Shown here one piece after another: positions 60,733 to 64,000 of a stretch of 64,000 bases of DNA. Numbering within the stretch: position 1 is the first letter of the stretch; each line of letters begins with the position of its first letter. The stretch spans positions 1 through 64,000 of the forward strand of contig CALSSE010000019.1 of the NCBI GenBank assembly GCA_943788935.1, given 5' to 3'. A model generated the notes under the pieces. The model was given only the letters and a program-made list of their open reading frames with translations, was not told where the DNA came from and did not search any database. A program made the position numbers and the translations under genes. The DNA comes from an uncultured bacterium. Its GTDB lineage: Bacteria; Myxococcota_A; Bradymonadia; UBA7976; VGTA01.

Positions 60733-61857
60733 TCAAATCTTATTCTTCGACTCGAGCTTCTCAATATAATAAACGCCGTCATCTCTTAGCATTGCGATGA
60801 AGCGCTTCGCATCGCGATCAGACTCTAGATCAAACATATAGTATTTACCCTCTCCCCTCATCGATCGGTAGGGGCGAGGCTCGACACTCCGGTAACTGTC
60901 GTCACCCTCTAAGCAACGACAGATAAGATCAAGCTGCTCATTATACTGATCAAAGCGACCGGCCCTCTCTGCCTCTAGACTTAGCTCCTTCATGGCACGT
61001 GCAGAGAGCTCAACACGGCTCGAGGGAAGTGGGGTGATGATCTCGGAGGGATATAGAACTGACTTTAGCCGAGACCACATCAGCTCTCCCCACTCATTCA
61101 AGAGCGTAACCTCGTCATCATCGCTAATTGGACACAGCCACTCTAGAGGAACTCGAGCTCGCTCATCGACCCTCAAGAGATCGAGACTCGCCCTGCGAAG
61201 TTCGTCGCCGCATCGAGACCACAACCCGCGCGCGTCGAAGGTAACAGGGAGCGCGGGGATGGTGATCAACTCGCTCGAGGTCTGAAAGATGTAGAAAAGC
61301 TCGACACCGTCAAGCGCCGCTAGCGACTGAAGCGCAGACTGAACAGGCTTGAATCCCCCTGTGGCATTAATGGTGATCGGTGAACGCGACTTTATATAAG
61401 GGTCAATGTTCAATGTCCAGCAGCGGAAGAGCTCGCTCAACCCCCTTCGAAAGACCTCAGGGGTTGAAGCACGCAAGCTCTTCACACGCACAGGGATGAT
61501 CACCTCTGCGCCTTCTGCTCTGAGCCAAGATTCAAGCTGAGCCGCGGCGATCTCACCGAGCCATGTGTCTGTCACGACCAAGAGGTGATGCAATTCGGAA
61601 AGTGGAGTGCTCGTCGCCTCTGACCAAGTAGACAGCCCGTTGACCTCTGCGCTGCTCTTTCGAGCCTGCTCTACGCTCTTTGACCAATCCTCGAGACTGA
61701 GCTCACCGATCAGCTCAGTCAGTCTTTCGACAGTCTCTGCGTCTCCCTCATCTTCTGTCCAATTCGCCGCCTTAAAGATCATCCCCCTTTCTTTGGGGAA
61801 GAGATTCGTCAGCAAGCTCGTCCCTACAGAAGTGATCATCAAGCGAGGTGAGGCCAT
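60733..61857 (-). CDS. CARF-domain protein (APE2256 type) with possible RelE-like C-terminus
   Basis: 374 residues from ATG 61857, preceded by AAAGGAG; in-frame starts up to 61941 lack such a site. Residues 5-215 are a CARF domain of the APE2256/TIGR02619 kind: LMITSVGTSLLTN, HHLLVVTDTWLGEIAAAQLESW, AEVIIPVRVKSLRAST, SPITINATGGFKPVQSAL, LFYIFQTSSELITIPALPV. Such domains bind cyclic oligoadenylate. The C-terminal 110 residues (FDQYNEQLDLICRCLEG; RPYRSMRGEGKYYMFDLESD; DGVYYIEKL) have the length and strand order of RelE-type mRNA interferases. The known protein Cami1 is a CARF-RelE fusion that cleaves mRNA at ribosomes; the RelE call here is tentative. It is the first gene of the eight-gene operon and the only CARF gene in the window, so it may answer either Cas10-like enzyme. 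Confidence 0.8.
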   Translation of the reverse strand: MASPRLMITSVGTSLLTNLFPKERGMIFKAANWTEDEGDAETVERLTELIGELSLEDWSKSVEQARKSSAEVNGLSTWSEATSTPLSELHHLLVVTDTWLGEIAAAQLESWLRAEGAEVIIPVRVKSLRASTPEVFRRGLSELFRCWTLNIDPYIKSRSPITINATGGFKPVQSALQSLAALDGVELFYIFQTSSELITIPALPVTFDARGLWSRCGDELRRASLDLLRVDERARVPLEWLCPISDDDEVTLLNEWGELMWSRLKSVLYPSEIITPLPSSRVELSARAMKELSLEAERAGRFDQYNEQLDLICRCLEGDDSYRSVEPRPYRSMRGEGKYYMFDLESDRDAKRFIAMLRDDGVYYIEKLESKNKI

Positions 61858-61990
61858 GTCGGGTGCTCCTTTAGTTATCAAGGTAAGAGGATGGCTCGAT
61901 CCCGTGACAAACTCAACAGGAATCTTCATCATTCTATCCAACCCTGTCGTTGGTGCAAGAGTTTGTAACTATTAGGTTATTGCGCATTCT

Positions 61991-62040
61991 GGCTCAAGGG
62001 GGGGGCCAAGCCCGAAGCTATAAATGGAGATGAGGCGATC
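61991..62040 (+). promoter_or_regulatory. G-run/CTAT leader element, copy D
   Basis: CAAGGGGGGGGCCAAGCCCG then CTATAAATGGAGATGAGGCG. It has the same order of blocks as copies A-C and lies about 20 kb away from them, again 50-60 bp before a micro-ORF with a strong ribosome site. It sits between the divergent CARF operon and the Sel1 gene. Confidence 0.45.
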
Positions 62041-62087
62041 ACCTCTAGACTCCATCCCGTAACCCCTTTTGAGAGAGAGGAGATGCT

Positions 62088-62153
62088 GTGGTTAGTGTCC
62101 CTATAGAGACTAAGTCTCATAACACGTTGACTGATCAAAACGAGGTCAGATGA
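62088..62153 (+). CDS. Micro-ORF (21 aa, GTG start) upstream of the Sel1 gene
   Basis: Reads VVSVPIETKSHNTLTDQNEV then R. AGAGGAG lies five bases before the GTG. The alternative ATG just upstream gives only seven codons. Fits the leader pattern of the other accessory genes. Confidence 0.3.
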   Translation: MVSVPIETKSHNTLTDQNEVR

Positions 62154-62261
62154 GCGTGCAAACCGTTTGGTTCACTCGGATAGCGAGTGAGCAACCCCCC
62201 CTTACTTCGGGCGAATGCCCAACTTTAAACAGAGCTCATCAGCTCTAGAGAGGATCTGCAT

Positions 62262-63758
62262 ATGCATGATCAACATTATATCACCACCCTCGTCGACGCC
62301 ACAGAGGATGGTGATTTAGCCGCGCAAACAGCACTTAGTCAACTTTACCTTGAGGGTGGTCTCGTCGAGAGAGACGTCGAGATCGCTAGAGAACTCTTGA
62401 TCTCAGCCGCTGAGCTTGATCATCCTGAGGCTCAACTGCTCCTCGGAGAGCTTTTTGCCTCGGGAGAGCTAGGGTATGTGAATCTGGAAGCGTCTGCTGA
62501 GTGCTTTCAGCATGCGGCCTTTCAAGGCGTGACAGAAGCCATGAACTACCTCGGCGAGATGTATGAGGAAGGCTATGGTCTGCCCGAAGACTATGAGTCT
62601 GCTGCTCAATGGTATCACAGAGCGGCGACGCTCGGTGACAACGACGCTCAGTTAAACCTAGGCTTGCTCTATCGTGATGGCAGAGGCGTCGAAGAAGATA
62701 ACGAGGAAGCCTACCGCTATGTAAGATACGCCGCATTGTGCGACGACGCCAGAGCGCTTTATGTTCTCGGCCTCATGTACGAGTCGGGATATGGCATAGA
62801 CCCTAATCTCGCTATCGCGTGGATTCTTTACAAGCGATCTGGTCTCTCCGAGGCCTCAGAGCGTATGCGTCAACTCAGCGTTGACCCCGATTGTCATGAG
62901 GACCGAGGCGCGCTGTTGGACTTGACGATCTTGTACGGCGTCTCATGTCCACTCGAGGAGTTGAGCTTGGAGTCAGTGCTTGATCTTGCCGATGAGGTTA
63001 GTCACCTCAATGCGACGATGCCCAATTATGAGATCGTGATTACCGATCACGGAGGTCATTCTCTTGTATTGGAGCCCTCTGTGGTTATCCCTGAGGAGCA
63101 TCGATCAACGATGACGCCGGAAGTATCCTTCGATGGTAAGCCTTCAGGAGAGGGTGAGCGCCATTGCAAGTCAGAGCCTCAGCCTCAGCTTAGCGTCAAA
63201 ACAGGCATGAGTTCTTCATCGAAGCGAAAGCGCAAGAGCAATGCAGAGCCTCAGATGATCGTCAAGACTGAGTCGCGACCTGAGCCAAACTCATCGAGAA
63301 AGCGTAAACGCAAGCGTAAGCGTAAACGCAAGTCAGAGGGTCAGCCCGCTAACCACCTTGAGTCGAGAGCAGCGTTCAGCTTTGCACCGAAGCCCGAATG
63401 TATTCCCGCACCTAAGCCTCAGTGTCGACATGAGTCGATGGATCTGTCTGCTCTTGATCAAGATGATCATCTACTTCCGACCGTCTCATCCAAGCATGGC
63501 TCAACGCTTGACACTAGTCGATCAGTTAACGAGTTATCTCCGTTAAGTGGATCGAAAGTGTCAAGTCAAGCTGGAGAACTTGTTAGCAAACTTGCACAAG
63601 AGGCGAAGGCTGAAGTTGAGGCTGACGTTGAGGTAGAAGTTAAAGTGGAGACTGAGGCAGAGGTAGCAGTCAAGACTGAGGCTAAGGCTGAGGCTGAGGC
63701 TAAAGCTGAGGCTAAGGCTGAGACTGAGGCTGAGACTGAGGCTGAGGCTAAGAGCTGA
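62262..63758 (+). CDS. Sel1-repeat protein with basic and Ala/Glu/Lys low-complexity tail (frameshifted)
   Basis: A 498-residue protein with GAGAGGA ten bases before the ATG. Residues 15-215 form five to six Sel1-like (TPR-type) repeats: AQLLLGELFASGELGYVN, AMNYLGEMYEEGYGLPEDYE, AQLNLGLLYRDGRGVEEDNE, ALYVLGLMYESGYGI. There is no signal peptide, so it is likely a cytosolic scaffold. Residues 290-370 hold three KRKRKRK-type clusters alternating with QPQL/EPQM phrases. The rest is a KAEAEAK-type tail. In the tail an extra A near 63752 (CTAAGAGCTGAG instead of CTAAGGCTGAG) shifts the frame to a stop at 63758. The next frame continues the same repeat and stays open to the window edge (63753-64000), so the intact protein was longer. 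It lies divergent to the CARF operon. Confidence 0.8.
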   Translation: MHDQHYITTLVDATEDGDLAAQTALSQLYLEGGLVERDVEIARELLISAAELDHPEAQLLLGELFASGELGYVNLEASAECFQHAAFQGVTEAMNYLGEMYEEGYGLPEDYESAAQWYHRAATLGDNDAQLNLGLLYRDGRGVEEDNEEAYRYVRYAALCDDARALYVLGLMYESGYGIDPNLAIAWILYKRSGLSEASERMRQLSVDPDCHEDRGALLDLTILYGVSCPLEELSLESVLDLADEVSHLNATMPNYEIVITDHGGHSLVLEPSVVIPEEHRSTMTPEVSFDGKPSGEGERHCKSEPQPQLSVKTGMSSSSKRKRKSNAEPQMIVKTESRPEPNSSRKRKRKRKRKRKSEGQPANHLESRAAFSFAPKPECIPAPKPQCRHESMDLSALDQDDHLLPTVSSKHGSTLDTSRSVNELSPLSGSKVSSQAGELVSKLAQEAKAEVEADVEVEVKVETEAEVAVKTEAKAEAEAKAEAKAETEAETEAEAKS

Positions 63759-64000
63759 GGCTAAGGCTGAGGCTGAGGCTGAGACTGAGGCTGAGGCTAA
63801 GGCTGAGGCTAAGGCTGAGACTGAGGCTGAGACTGAGGCTGAGATAGTAGTCGAGGCTGAGGCTGAGGTAGCAGTCGAGGCTGAGGCTGAGGTAGTAGTC
63901 GAGGCTGAGGCTGACTCAGACGTTGAGTGTTACTCTGTTGCAGAGTCATGCCCCTCTACAGCAATCGACGCGGTGGCTGAGGTAGAGTCGGAGAGATGTG
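63753..64000 (+). pseudogene. Continuation of the Sel1-protein tail in the shifted frame
   Basis: After the single-base insertion the Ala/Glu/Lys/Val repeat goes on without stops (AEAEVAVEAEAEVVVEAEAD, then DVECYSVAESCPSTAIDAVA) and leaves the window. The non-repetitive end suggests a genuine C-terminus beyond the edge. Confidence 0.55.

Noticed and set aside
47833..61857. Interpretation of the operon as a prophage with its own RNA polymerase
   Set aside because: No capsid, terminase, portal, tail, integrase or lysis genes are visible, and CARF, MoxR and the Cas10-like gene are not phage structural neighbours.

Overview
The window looks like a chromosomal segment of a Myxococcota-type bacterium (deltaproteobacteria in the older sense). 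The evidence is two giant secreted proteins made of Cys-rich 'CGDGxxxxGEECDDGN' (DUF4215-type) repeats, a MopE-type 'CDxxDNDCDGxxDE' lipoprotein, a GFA-family enzyme and moderate GC. No rRNA or tRNA gene was recognised.

Layout. (1) 1-15.9 kb: cell-surface block with two giant DUF4215 proteins, a PpiC/SurA-like foldase and an exported protein carrying 25 near-identical 27-bp repeats. (2) 16.3-24.3 kb: an MFS/POT-like transporter fused to a duplicated exported domain, a MopE-type lipoprotein, a GFA-family protein and a Tim44-like membrane protein, with intergenic clusters of a GACCTTT motif. (3) 25.1-40.2 kb: a type III-D-like CRISPR-Cas locus. A tightly overlapping plus-strand operon (HD-less cas10, csm3-like cas7, csx10, double cas7, csx19-like, cas7 with a long insertion) precedes an array of 57 identical 35-bp repeats. 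An AT-rich leader lies at the right end of the array, followed by cas2, which is frameshifted and missed by plain ORF calling, and a reverse transcriptase-Cas1 fusion whose C-terminus is broken by several frame switches. (4) 40.3-45.6 kb: accessory genes behind long structured leaders (a G-run/CCTAT element, then a micro-ORF with a strong Shine-Dalgarno sequence). These are two paralogous NYN nucleases and a ubiquitin-like conjugation operon (small protein, E2-like protein, JAB-E1 fusion). (5) 45.7-61.9 kb: the most unusual part. A single-palm Cas10-like protein with LDGD and GGDD motifs converges on an eight-gene minus-strand operon. That operon encodes a CARF protein with a possible RelE-like end, two unrecognised proteins, a one-chain RNA polymerase combining beta and beta-prime core motifs including DYDGD, a HEPN-candidate protein, a MoxR AAA+ ATPase and a vWA/SAV_2336-like protein. 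(6) 62.3 kb to the end: a Sel1-repeat protein with a frameshifted low-complexity tail.

How the parts may work together (inference). The type III-D complex would recognise RNA and make cyclic oligoadenylate through its intact GGDD; no CARF effector sits in its own operon. The only CARF gene is in the 45.7-61.9 kb cluster, which has its own Cas10-like cyclase. That cluster therefore looks like a nucleotide-signalled defence system with a dedicated RNA polymerase, and I know of no described system with this content. Spacers appear enriched in stem-loops, which would fit acquisition from structured RNA by the RT-Cas1.
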